Made by a program: the position numbers and the translations under genes. A stretch of DNA of 64,000 bases from Sulfuricurvum sp. 17-40-25 (GTDB lineage: Bacteria > Campylobacterota > Campylobacteria > Campylobacterales > Sulfurimonadaceae): contig NCIJ01000001.1 of the NCBI GenBank assembly GCA_002282015.1, positions 124,001 to 188,000 of the forward strand, given 5' to 3'. The notes beneath the pieces were generated by a model. That model was given only the letters and a program-made list of their open reading frames with translations, ran no database searches and had not been told where the DNA came from. Position 1 is the stretch's first letter, and each line of letters opens with the position of its first letter. Of this stretch, positions 17,630 through 27,229 are shown one piece after another.

Positions 17630-19146
17630 AATTTCTAATTGATAAACATAATAAAGTGGATATTTTATTTATCGCCGAGGGGACGTATCCCTATGTGAGA
17701 GGTGGAGTTTCTTCGTGGATTCACCAGCTTATTAGCGGTTTAAAGCATTATCGATTTGGTGTTGTTTTTATGGGAAGCCGTCCTGAGGATTATGGAGAAA
17801 TTGCGTATGAATTCCCTGAAAACCTTGATCTTTTGGTGGTTTCGTATTTATTTGACGATCCATCAAGACCAAAGATTCAATCCATAGAGGGTGATCAAAA
17901 GAGCATTGAAAACGTAGAGTACATTCACGAATGGTTTAAAAATCATGAGGACTCTTTACCTCAAGAATTGCAAAAGCTTAATTTTTATACGGATAAAGTG
18001 AGTGAATCTTTCTTTTTGTATGCTCATCGTTCATGGGAATACATTGAAAAAAAATACAATGAACGTGCTTCTGATATCCCTTTTATTGATTATTTTTGGA
18101 CGGTTAGAAATATTCATAGCCCAATTTGGGTTATAGCGAGAATAGCAAAATTGTTAGAAGGGCGTTGTACTACGGTCCATTCTCCATCAACCGGATATGC
18201 TGGTTTTGCTGGGGCACTGTTGGCGTTTAACGACAAGATACATTACGTCCTTACGGAACATGGGATTTATACTAAAGAGCGTAAAATCGACTTGCTGACT
18301 AATGATTTTTTAAGTTATCGAAAATTTGATATTTTTAAAAAACCGGATGAAAATGATGTTATAAAAGAGATGTGGGTTCGTTTTTTTGAGGGGATAGGTC
18401 GATTTAGTTACAAAAGAGCTGATGTTATCTTATCATTGTTTGCTGGTGCTCAATCGGTTCAGATTGTCTATGGAGCTAGTGAGTCAAAGTGTCGTGTTGT
18501 TCCCAATGGTGTTGATGTTAAAAAACTAGGAAGTGTGATTGAGAAGCGCCCTTTTATTATTCCTAATGTTATTACTTTGATAGGACGAGTGGTCTCGATC
18601 AAAGATATAAAAACATTCATTCGTGCTATTCGTATTGTTCAGCGAGATATCCCCGATATTCAAGGGTGGATTGTAGGTCCAACTGATGAAGAAGAGCAAT
18701 ATGCACAAGAATGCATGGATATGATTCAAACGTTCAGTTTGAGTGAGAATATTAAATTTTTAGGATTTCAAAATATTTTGGATGTACTTCCTAAGAGTGG
18801 GATATTAACATTGACCTCTATTAGTGAGGGGATGCCGTTAGTGGTCTTGGAAGGGTTTGCGGCTGGATTACCTGCGGTGACGACCGATGTTGGCTCATGT
18901 AAAGAACTCATTTACGGTGGATTAGGTGAGGAAGATCTGGCTCTTGGGGCGGCAGGGGAAGTGGTGTCTATTGCTAACCCAAGTGCACTTGCAAAAGCTT
19001 ATTTAAAACTATTACAAAATAGCGACTACTGGCATGCTTGTCAACAAACAGCTCTGGCTCGGGTCAATCAATATTATACGCAAGAATTATTCTTTAAAAC
19101 CTATGATGAAATTTATCAAAAAGCGATGCAACCGTGGCAGGAATAG
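17626..19146 (+). CDS. pelF: Pel polysaccharide glycosyltransferase PelF
   Basis: 506-residue GT4-type glycosyltransferase, cytoplasmic. The PelF N-terminus has AEGTYPYVRGGVSSW (17-31). R321 and K326 (RVVSIK) and the E401-x7-E409 pair (EGMPLVVLE) match residues reported as essential in P. aeruginosa PelF. It polymerises UDP-activated GalNAc-type sugars under control of PelD. It overlaps pelE by 4 and pelG by 13 bases. Confidence 0.93.
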   Translation: MKFLIDKHNKVDILFIAEGTYPYVRGGVSSWIHQLISGLKHYRFGVVFMGSRPEDYGEIAYEFPENLDLLVVSYLFDDPSRPKIQSIEGDQKSIENVEYIHEWFKNHEDSLPQELQKLNFYTDKVSESFFLYAHRSWEYIEKKYNERASDIPFIDYFWTVRNIHSPIWVIARIAKLLEGRCTTVHSPSTGYAGFAGALLAFNDKIHYVLTEHGIYTKERKIDLLTNDFLSYRKFDIFKKPDENDVIKEMWVRFFEGIGRFSYKRADVILSLFAGAQSVQIVYGASESKCRVVPNGVDVKKLGSVIEKRPFIIPNVITLIGRVVSIKDIKTFIRAIRIVQRDIPDIQGWIVGPTDEEEQYAQECMDMIQTFSLSENIKFLGFQNILDVLPKSGILTLTSISEGMPLVVLEGFAAGLPAVTTDVGSCKELIYGGLGEEDLALGAAGEVVSIANPSALAKAYLKLLQNSDYWHACQQTALARVNQYYTQELFFKTYDEIYQKAMQPWQE

Positions 19147-20510
19147 GATTTCAATTAAAAAAAATTGCAAATAGAGGAACGCTTACTTCATTGCTCAAGG
19201 CGTATGGCTATTCAGCAGCTCTCAGTAGTGGTCCTTGGGTTATCTCGATGATTGTAATTTTTTTAATTGGATTCATAAATATTTATTTTTTTCATTCAGG
19301 TGCAAATACAATTAAATTTCAAATTATCGTTACTTATGCCCTGATGATGGCATCCAGTCTTATTTTTACAGGTTTTTTACAGCTTCCTTTTACTCGTTAC
19401 GTTGCAGACAGGGTATTTGAGGGGAGAGAAGATAAAGTATTGCCTAACTACTTTGGACTGTTATTTATAATCTCATTATTGGGTTTCTTTATTGCATTTC
19501 CTTTGAGTCAATGGTTGTTTTATGATCAAAGTGACTTTTTTGTCACTTTAGTTGTTTCTACTTTTTTGGTTCTAAGTTGTGTATGGATTTCTAATATTTT
19601 AGCGGTAAGTCTAAGGTTTTACAAATATGTCATATTGGCATATTTTATTTCGTATATTATAATCTTATTCCTCTCTTTATTACTGCAACCTTATGGAATA
19701 GAAGGGCTACTGTTTTCTTTTTTAGCTGGCAATCTTCTTTTGTTATTGTTACTGATGATTGCGATTGTAAAACACTACCCATCTCCCTATTTCATACAGT
19801 TTGATATGTTTAAAAAACAAAATTTTTATTGGACATTAGCTATTGCTGGATTGGCGTATAATTTGGGAGTTTGGGCAGATAAAATTATATTTTGGTATCA
19901 CCCTTTGACCGGGACAAATGTTATTGGTCACCTTAATAGCTCTATGGTGTATGATATGCCTATATTTCTGGCATATTTGTCTATTATTCCGGGAATGGCA
20001 GTTTTCTTCTATCGTTTAGAGGTTGAGTTTGCTGAACAATATGACTTATACTACTCTTCGGTTCGTCAAGGAGGGGTGTTGGATCAAATTGATCGTCATC
20101 GAAATGGGATGATTGATGTTGTGCGAACCTCGATTCGTGAAATTTTAACGATTCAGGGAATTTTTAATATTGGAATTTTAATCATCTCTGAACCTCTCTT
20201 TGAGGCACTTAAGATGCCCAAATTATTTTTGCCCTTATTTTATATTGATCTCATCGGAACACAAATACAGCTTGGGTTCATGTCTATTTTAGCATTTTTA
20301 TTTTACATTGATCGGCGCAAGGAAGCAATGATTCTTTCGATTTTATTTTTTGTTGGTAATGTACTTTTGACATTTGTTTCGATTGAACTTGGACCGTATT
20401 TTTTTGGTTATGGATTTGCTGTTTCACTGCTTATTGTATTCGTCGGAAGTTTATTTTATCTTCGAAAAGTTCTAAAAAGGTTAAACTATGAAACATTCAT
20501 GTTGCAATAG
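19134..20510 (+). CDS. pelG: Inner-membrane Pel export protein PelG
   Basis: 458 residues, about twelve hydrophobic segments, no soluble domain. The N-terminus AGIGFQLKKIANRGTLTSLLKAYGYSAALSSGPWV is typical of PelG, an MOP/Wzx-type membrane protein thought to carry the polymer across the inner membrane with PelD and PelE. The start is GTG at 19134, inside the end of pelF. The stop lies 23 bases after the start of pelA. Confidence 0.92.
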   Translation: MAGIGFQLKKIANRGTLTSLLKAYGYSAALSSGPWVISMIVIFLIGFINIYFFHSGANTIKFQIIVTYALMMASSLIFTGFLQLPFTRYVADRVFEGREDKVLPNYFGLLFIISLLGFFIAFPLSQWLFYDQSDFFVTLVVSTFLVLSCVWISNILAVSLRFYKYVILAYFISYIIILFLSLLLQPYGIEGLLFSFLAGNLLLLLLLMIAIVKHYPSPYFIQFDMFKKQNFYWTLAIAGLAYNLGVWADKIIFWYHPLTGTNVIGHLNSSMVYDMPIFLAYLSIIPGMAVFFYRLEVEFAEQYDLYYSSVRQGGVLDQIDRHRNGMIDVVRTSIREILTIQGIFNIGILIISEPLFEALKMPKLFLPLFYIDLIGTQIQLGFMSILAFLFYIDRRKEAMILSILFFVGNVLLTFVSIELGPYFFGYGFAVSLLIVFVGSLFYLRKVLKRLNYETFMLQ

Positions 20511-23220
20511 TATGGGAATAAAACTATTTCTATTACTCCTCTTAGTCACATCTTTACAGGCTAAAAAGAGTCATGATATCGCACTTTATTATGGGACAAA
20601 TCCCAGTCAAACATTTATGCAATATTTTGATTGGATTGTAGTTGATCCTGACGTGATTAATCCTGCTGTTAAAAAACGATTTGAGAAAAAATTATTTGCT
20701 TATGTCAGTGTTGGAGAAATCGAACCATGGAGAAAATCAAATGCTCCTTATGATAAAAAATGGATTATAGCCAGCAATAAAGCATGGGATTCGAAAATTG
20801 CCGATTATACACAACTCGATTATCGGAACTATGTGTTGGCACGGATGAAACGTTTATATGCACACGGATATAGAGGATTTTTTTTAGATACGTTGGATGC
20901 TCCATTTGGCTCAATAGCACCCAAAGATGAGATAGTGTATAAAGAAGGACTTTCAGAGCTGCTTGTTCAGATACGTACAACATTTCCAGACGCTAAGATT
21001 ATTGCCAATCGTGGATTTGAAGTTCAAAAGACATTATGTTTAAATGTGGATGCTGTAGCAGCTGAATCTCTGTATCAAAAAATTGACACCAAAGACTTTA
21101 CTTACAAAGAGGTTTCAAAAGAGGACCGAGACTGGCTACGAAATCAGCTGAAAGCTGTTCAAAACTGTAATCTTGAAGCAATTTCGATTGATTACGTTTC
21201 CCCTAAAAATAAAAAGCTTCAAAAAGAAACGGTCGATAAAATTGTATCTGAGGGTTTTACCCCTTATGTGACCGATTATAAACTTTTGACTCATGGGATG
21301 GGGGAGAAAGCTCTTTTAAGTAGAGAAGTGTTGATCTTATATGATGGTTCTACATTAACTAAAGACGATATCATTCGTTCAGAACCTCATCTTATTCTTT
21401 CGACACCTTTGGAGTATTTGGGATATATTCCAAAACTACATGATATTAGAGAAGGCTTTCCTGAACTTTCACAAGAAAATTTAGCCGGTATTATTGTATG
21501 GGATGGTGGAGAAAATGAAACAGAGCTTTTTAGCTTTATTGAAGAAGTAATACATAGTAATATCAAAGTTCTTTTTTTAAATAGTTTTGGTTTTACTATA
21601 ACACCACAAAAAGCCAAGTTCCTTGGTTTATCAATGATTGACAATCCTAGTCACCTACTTGATCCTATTACGATAACTCATCGTGATGCGATAGTAGGTT
21701 ATGAAACACAACCTTTTTTGAAAAATCAATCACCTATCATTGAAGTAGTTGAAGGAAACCCACTGATTAGGGCACAAAATAGTTTGGGACAACCATTTGT
21801 CCCTGCCGCACTCACGCCATGGGGTGGTTATGCATTGGATCAAAGCTTTATGATCTCCTCTAGTAATACTTCGATATGGGCAATTGACCCAGTTGAATTA
21901 TTTAGACTCGCTTTACAGTTACCTCCCATTCCTGCTCCTAATGTGACAACTGAAAACGGCAGTCGACTATGGATGACACATGTTGACGGGGACGGTATGA
22001 TTGAAAAAACACGCTTTAAACCTGATGAATATGCTGTCGAAACCCTTTATAATGAAGTTTTTAAACAGTATAAAATACCTCAGTCTGTATCAGTTATTGT
22101 AGGTGAAGTTGCTCCAAACGGTATTGCACCACTATTATCCAATCGAATGATAAAGGGTGTGAAAGAGATATTCAAACTCCCTTATGTAGAGCCTGCTAGT
22201 CACTCTTTTTCACATCCCTTTCAGTGGAAAAAAATTGTTGAAGCCCAAGGAGATTCGGAGGGATATAATCTGCCAATCAAAGGTTATACTTTTTTGCTGA
22301 ATACGGAACTCCAAGGAAGTATTGACTATATTAATACCAATTTAACACCACCATCAAAAAATGCATCTATGTTATTTTGGACAGGCGGTTGTAATCCACC
22401 CGAAGAAGTGCTAAGAGAAGCCCAAGAGGCAAATATTCTTACAATCAATGGTGGTGATACAACAATCCAAAAAAATGCTCCTTGGCTATCTCTTGTCTCT
22501 CCGATTAGCATAAAAAAAGGAGATTACCGACAAATCTTAGCGCCAAACCAAAATGAAAATGTTTACACTGGAAATTGGATTTTTCCAAAATGGGGATACA
22601 AGCGTGTCATTGAAACCTTTGAAATGACGGATAAGCCAAGACGTTACAAACCTATTGATCTTTATTATCACTTTTATTCTGCATCATTGAGTTCCTCGTT
22701 AGCATCATTAAAAAGTGTCTATGATTATGTACTTACACAAAAGACGCTTCCGTTGTATATTTCAGACTATATTCGGATTGCTGATGATTTTTACAATACT
22801 TCTATTGCTACTATTGAGAATGGATGGGAAATCCGAAATGCAGGAGAGTTAAAAACATTAAGGCTTCCAAAAGATAATCACTACCCAGATTTTACTAAGA
22901 GTGATGGGATTGTTGGATTTTATGATGATGCTGATGGACGTTATATCCATCTTAATGGACAGGGTGTTTATACTTTAGTCATGAGTGACAAAGTTCCTCT
23001 GGTCCCTTATCTTATCCAAAGTAATGGTCGTGTTATAACGTCTCGCAATAGTACATTAGTACTTAAGAGTTATGTTCCTTTTCAATCTAAATGGAACCTC
23101 CCTTCTGGATGCGAAATAAAAACGAATCAAAAAATGACCATTTCAAAAATCAAAGAGGGTGTAGTTAGTGTTACGTCCAGCTTTCCAACTGAGGTAAAAT
23201 TTGAATTTATTTGCCACTAA
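20488..23220 (+). CDS. pelA: Periplasmic Pel hydrolase/deacetylase PelA
   Basis: 910 residues with signal peptide (1-25, ending LQA). The N-terminal glycoside hydrolase domain holds FFLDTLDAP (131-139) and E193 (VAAESLY), matching the catalytic Glu218 of P. aeruginosa. The deacetylase domain has D500/D502 (HVDGDG) and H572/H576 (HSFSH), each exactly 28 residues before the Pseudomonas catalytic set, so both activities look intact. PelA cleaves GalNAc-rich polymer and removes acetyl groups, giving Pel its positive charge. The start at 20488, inside pelG, is preferred because it has an AAGG site; the ATG at 20512 has none. It overlaps pelB1 by 20 bases. Confidence 0.92.
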   Translation: MKHSCCNSMGIKLFLLLLLVTSLQAKKSHDIALYYGTNPSQTFMQYFDWIVVDPDVINPAVKKRFEKKLFAYVSVGEIEPWRKSNAPYDKKWIIASNKAWDSKIADYTQLDYRNYVLARMKRLYAHGYRGFFLDTLDAPFGSIAPKDEIVYKEGLSELLVQIRTTFPDAKIIANRGFEVQKTLCLNVDAVAAESLYQKIDTKDFTYKEVSKEDRDWLRNQLKAVQNCNLEAISIDYVSPKNKKLQKETVDKIVSEGFTPYVTDYKLLTHGMGEKALLSREVLILYDGSTLTKDDIIRSEPHLILSTPLEYLGYIPKLHDIREGFPELSQENLAGIIVWDGGENETELFSFIEEVIHSNIKVLFLNSFGFTITPQKAKFLGLSMIDNPSHLLDPITITHRDAIVGYETQPFLKNQSPIIEVVEGNPLIRAQNSLGQPFVPAALTPWGGYALDQSFMISSSNTSIWAIDPVELFRLALQLPPIPAPNVTTENGSRLWMTHVDGDGMIEKTRFKPDEYAVETLYNEVFKQYKIPQSVSVIVGEVAPNGIAPLLSNRMIKGVKEIFKLPYVEPASHSFSHPFQWKKIVEAQGDSEGYNLPIKGYTFLLNTELQGSIDYINTNLTPPSKNASMLFWTGGCNPPEEVLREAQEANILTINGGDTTIQKNAPWLSLVSPISIKKGDYRQILAPNQNENVYTGNWIFPKWGYKRVIETFEMTDKPRRYKPIDLYYHFYSASLSSSLASLKSVYDYVLTQKTLPLYISDYIRIADDFYNTSIATIENGWEIRNAGELKTLRLPKDNHYPDFTKSDGIVGFYDDADGRYIHLNGQGVYTLVMSDKVPLVPYLIQSNGRVITSRNSTLVLKSYVPFQSKWNLPSGCEIKTNQKMTISKIKEGVVSVTSSFPTEVKFEFICH

Positions 23221-24160
23221 ACAACAAAAAGAGATCGTTAGCAAAAAGGAACTCCTTGGGATTTTTGTTCTATTTACCTTTTTGCTAGTGATGTTTTTCC
23301 CAAAAGATAAGATTGTAAGTTTGGTAGCTCAAGAGGGATCCAACTATGATTTAAGTACAAAATATCTCATTAATATCATCCACTCCTATCCAGATGACAA
23401 TCAACCTAAAATAATACTCGTGAATATGTATCTTAAGATGCAGCGTTTTGATGATGCCAGTAAGCTTTTAAAAACATTTTCGGCAGATTCACACTATGTA
23501 AATCGCATTGATCATTTGAAATACGATATTGCCAAAGCACATTTTTTTAACAATACATCTTCTTTGAATAAAGCTGTTTTAATTTCTGATATGGAAAATA
23601 TTCTCTACGGTATGATCCCTCATGCAAAGCGAGTTGAAGATTTTGAATTTATTCGGATGCAAGCACAACGGATGAATTTTCAAAAATTAAAAGTGATGGT
23701 TGAAATAGAGATGATAAAGCAAGACCTTTTAAATGTCAGTGAAGTATTTAAAATCTATAAAGATGCTCTGTATTTAAAAATGGATAAACAAGCCAATACG
23801 ATATTGGAACATGAATTACATCATAGCACTGATCCGAAGTGGCGTCTTTTATTAGCACAAAAAGAATTTAATACTAAAAACTATGCAGCTTCTGTAAAAA
23901 ATTTTGAATTTGCTTTTAAACATGCCAAAACACAAAAAGAGAAAGTGAAGATTTTTAAAGAACTTATCAATTTTCATATGGCGCTTAAACATAAAAAGGA
24001 TATTTTAACGTTGATTGAAAAAAATGAATCATTGATAATGAATAACGACGAGCTTATCAAAATAGTTATTTCATATTATTTAGGCAATGACATGCTCGCT
24101 GATGCTAGAAATTTTAGTCTGAAACTGTTTAAGTATCACCACAAGCCACTTGGAGAATAA
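23201..24160 (+). CDS. Membrane-anchored TPR protein, N-terminal half of a split PelB
   Basis: 319 residues: one membrane anchor (about 18-34) followed by TPR-type helical repeats (from about 45), with no barrel. The TTG start at 23201 has a GAGG site 6 bases upstream and overlaps pelA by 20 bases. P. aeruginosa PelB is one 1,193-residue chain: N-terminal anchor, many TPRs that bind PelA, and a C-terminal barrel. Here the anchor and first repeats are a separate gene, followed at once (TAA then ATG) by a second gene with further repeats and barrel. It is intact, not a frameshift product, because the downstream gene has its own signal peptide and GGAG site. Confidence 0.75.
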   Translation: MNLFATKQQKEIVSKKELLGIFVLFTFLLVMFFPKDKIVSLVAQEGSNYDLSTKYLINIIHSYPDDNQPKIILVNMYLKMQRFDDASKLLKTFSADSHYVNRIDHLKYDIAKAHFFNNTSSLNKAVLISDMENILYGMIPHAKRVEDFEFIRMQAQRMNFQKLKVMVEIEMIKQDLLNVSEVFKIYKDALYLKMDKQANTILEHELHHSTDPKWRLLLAQKEFNTKNYAASVKNFEFAFKHAKTQKEKVKIFKELINFHMALKHKKDILTLIEKNESLIMNNDELIKIVISYYLGNDMLADARNFSLKLFKYHHKPLGE

Positions 24161-27100
24161 ATGCCTATTTTTATACTCATTATTTTGTTTAATTTTTTGG
24201 CATTTTCCAGTGAAAACATCTGCTATTCTGTACAACTAAATTCATTTAAAGATAATGATATTGCAGAAAATACGTTAAGTGTAGATGGGTATCCTCAAGA
24301 ATGTAGATGGTTACAGATTAATAAGGCGTATGCTCTTCGATGTGGCTGTGAAGATACTTATAAAAAAGCTGCTAATTTGGTTAAAAATTATAAAAATTAT
24401 GCATCCGATGCTCTTGTAGTATCTACGTCTAAATATCATTTTGAAGCTAATCAAACCACTTCTACTACGAAGAAGATATTCACACCTCCCATAGAAATTG
24501 CTACTGAGAAATATCTCTCAAGCAGTAACCTCTCTCCTGATGTTTTGAAGCTTACTTTGGATGTTATGCTTTACAGTGGAGACCTGACAAATGCTTATTT
24601 GATTGCAAAACGAGGAGTACAACGATTTAGCAATAATCCATGGTGGAATGAAAAAATGGCCCAAATATCATTATGGACTAATCGTCCATCTGAGGCTTTG
24701 GACTATTATGTCAAATCCTATCAGCTTCACTCATCGCAAGAGCTCCGTAAAAAAATACAAATGTTAGCAGCACAAACTGAAAACCAGAATATTGCTATTA
24801 CGATGTTAGAAGATTCTATACGTGAGGGGGAGGAAACCAATACGACAAAATTAGTGCAAGCTTACAAGGTCACTGGACGTATAGATGATGGTGTTCACTT
24901 TTTTAATAGCTTAAATACCAAACATCCTTCAGCTGATTTTCAAAAAAATATCATCGATCTTTTATTGGTTAATCAAAACTATGACAAAGCAGAAGAGCGA
25001 TATGTTATTTTTATTAGACAATACGGTAATTTAGATACCTTTGACCTGGAATTTGCAAAAGCAGCTTTTTTACAAAAGAATTTACCTAAAGCATTAATCT
25101 ATTTACAGCGTAATGCTACGACTGTCTCTCATGATAATAAAAAATATTGGGAATTTTATATTGATATGTTATGGTTGAATCGTGATTTTGATACCTTATA
25201 TACGGTTTTAACAAAGCGTTGGGAACTAGATCTACTTCGGGAATATGATCGGGAAATACTAGGGACTGTAGCTTCAAATCGAGATAAAAAGGTGGCCGCT
25301 AAAATCGCATTAGAATCATTTACGAAAGATACAAAAGTATATGGCTTTTTCAAATTTGCGTATATTTCCAAAGAACTACACGACACAGTATCTATTTTAG
25401 AAGCATTATCAAAGCTTACCCCTACACAAGAAAAACTGCTCGAAACTCAATCTGAATACTGGATTATTTTAGCAGATCTTGAAATGGAAAAAAAGGATGA
25501 CGAAAAAGCGAATGCTTTTTATCTTAAAGCATTGAGTTTGAATCCAAACAGCGTAGCAGTCAATCAAACATATGGATGGTTTCTTCTTGATAGTGGAAAG
25601 TTGTCTTTGTTGCGCACATGGTTAGCTAAAATAGATAATTTACAAACCAATCGTAGTGATTATGCCATGATTGCAGCGACAGCTTATTTACGTTTACAAA
25701 ACAGTAAAAAATCAAAAATGTATTTTGATATGATTGCGCACGACATCAATACAGATCCTCAACTTTATCTTTTGTACAGTGATATATTGACGCTTATGGG
25801 TGAAAAAGAAGCCAGCAATAAATATCAGTTTATCGCATGGAAAAAATATGCTTTAATGGTACAAAAAGAGGGCAAGAAGGGGCTAAATACTGAAGGATTG
25901 CAAGCTTATTTACGCCTTGGGATGAAGTTTGCACCAGAAAAAAGTTTTGAATGGACAGCCATGGCACATGAGTATCTAACTCAAGATCAGTATCAAAACT
26001 TTTTATTAGGTGTTTCTACCATGGAATCTAACGAAGAAGCGACTTTACATGTTAAGCATTTTCTTCGTAAAAGTGAACCGTGGTTGGACTTTTATTTAGC
26101 GTTTGTTCAAAATGACACGGAACAAATGAACGCAACCTTGCAAAAGCATTTTGATGAACTTCCAATTGCAGACAGAGTGCAAGCTTCCTATCAATCAGGT
26201 AATAGACCATTGGGCGAAGAGCTTGGTTTTCAAGGGCTGGAGGAAAATCCTATGAATGATGATTTGGCAGGCTTAATGCATATTAAATGGATGGAAAATG
26301 CTAATAAATTTAGAATTCAAAATGACTATCAAGACAGGGATGGATTATTTGGAAAACATGTTTCTGTGTTGGCAACGCATGAGATTTCAAAAGGATGGGA
26401 ACTTCAAGCAAATGGACGAAAAAGATGGCAAAACAGTGATGAAACAGATACATATAAAAAAATTCCAGATGATGAAGTATATTCTGTTGGTTTAACAAAA
26501 ACATTTGATTCCTTTAGCGTATTGACGGCTTTAGGGAGACATGAAAATATTGATGACTTTTTGTTTGGAGAACTTTCAGGTGCATATACTATGGGAAGAT
26601 TGATCTTATCCGGGGGATATTTTTACCACAAAGATGCGGACGAGAGCACCTACACCATGTTGGCTGGATACAAAAACTCAATTGAGTTGGAATCCACCTA
26701 TCAGCTTACTGGCTCATTACAGTTAGCATTGAGTACACAGCAACATACCTATTTTGGTTCGGATGGTGTTGAATTTGCTAAAGGCTCGCAATATTCACTT
26801 TCTACCATTAAAAGATTTCGCAGTGCCTATCCTGATTTAGGGATTCAAGGGGCGCTCAATTATTATAGCTACAGAGAAGATACACTCAAAAAAGGGGTTA
26901 TTCTCGATGTTCTTCCTGCAAATGATATTGCAATATTACCCAAAGACTATCTACAACCAAGCATTAATGTATTTTATGGATTATCAGGCAAAGAGATTGT
27001 AACAAAACGCTGGCGACCTTATGGGATGGCTGGTTTGTCATATGATAACAATACTAATGACATAGGATATAACTTTTCAGCTGGGATTTGCGGAATGCTT

Positions 27101-27208
27101 ATCGGGCAAGATGCTCTATGTTTTGAGGGAGAATATGCTTCATCCTATAATGGTATTGCAGGTAAAACCCAAAAATATTCATTGATTTATAATCTATATG
27201 GATGGTAA
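24161..27208 (+). CDS. pelB: TPR and outer-membrane barrel protein, C-terminal half of a split PelB, with SPOR-like N-terminus
   Basis: 1,015 residues: signal peptide (1-17), a SPOR-like module (about 20-97: CYSVQLNSFKD ... YALRCGC ... DALVVST), a linker, many TPR-type repeats (about 110-700) and a C-terminal stretch of alternating strands (about 715-1015) ending in Trp, as expected for an outer-membrane barrel. In Pel systems the PelB barrel exports the polymer. SPOR modules bind denuded peptidoglycan, which would place the periplasmic part near the cell wall; this module is not part of Pseudomonas PelB as far as I know. It is the last operon gene; no strong terminator follows before the convergent HIT gene. 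Confidence 0.8.
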   Translation: MPIFILIILFNFLAFSSENICYSVQLNSFKDNDIAENTLSVDGYPQECRWLQINKAYALRCGCEDTYKKAANLVKNYKNYASDALVVSTSKYHFEANQTTSTTKKIFTPPIEIATEKYLSSSNLSPDVLKLTLDVMLYSGDLTNAYLIAKRGVQRFSNNPWWNEKMAQISLWTNRPSEALDYYVKSYQLHSSQELRKKIQMLAAQTENQNIAITMLEDSIREGEETNTTKLVQAYKVTGRIDDGVHFFNSLNTKHPSADFQKNIIDLLLVNQNYDKAEERYVIFIRQYGNLDTFDLEFAKAAFLQKNLPKALIYLQRNATTVSHDNKKYWEFYIDMLWLNRDFDTLYTVLTKRWELDLLREYDREILGTVASNRDKKVAAKIALESFTKDTKVYGFFKFAYISKELHDTVSILEALSKLTPTQEKLLETQSEYWIILADLEMEKKDDEKANAFYLKALSLNPNSVAVNQTYGWFLLDSGKLSLLRTWLAKIDNLQTNRSDYAMIAATAYLRLQNSKKSKMYFDMIAHDINTDPQLYLLYSDILTLMGEKEASNKYQFIAWKKYALMVQKEGKKGLNTEGLQAYLRLGMKFAPEKSFEWTAMAHEYLTQDQYQNFLLGVSTMESNEEATLHVKHFLRKSEPWLDFYLAFVQNDTEQMNATLQKHFDELPIADRVQASYQSGNRPLGEELGFQGLEENPMNDDLAGLMHIKWMENANKFRIQNDYQDRDGLFGKHVSVLATHEISKGWELQANGRKRWQNSDETDTYKKIPDDEVYSVGLTKTFDSFSVLTALGRHENIDDFLFGELSGAYTMGRLILSGGYFYHKDADESTYTMLAGYKNSIELESTYQLTGSLQLALSTQQHTYFGSDGVEFAKGSQYSLSTIKRFRSAYPDLGIQGALNYYSYREDTLKKGVILDVLPANDIAILPKDYLQPSINVFYGLSGKEIVTKRWRPYGMAGLSYDNNTNDIGYNFSAGICGMLIGQDALCFEGEYASSYNGIAGKTQKYSLIYNLYGW

Positions 27209-27229
27209 ATCAATGAGCATCAAAATCCG

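Noticed and set aside
23201-24170. Frameshift or pseudogene explanation for the two pelB genes
   Set aside because: Each part has its own start signal and export or membrane sequence, and the junction has no residual homology in another frame.
26298-26504. Overlapping short ORFs on both strands inside pelB2
   Set aside because: They are shadows of the TPR/barrel coding sequence without ribosome binding sites.
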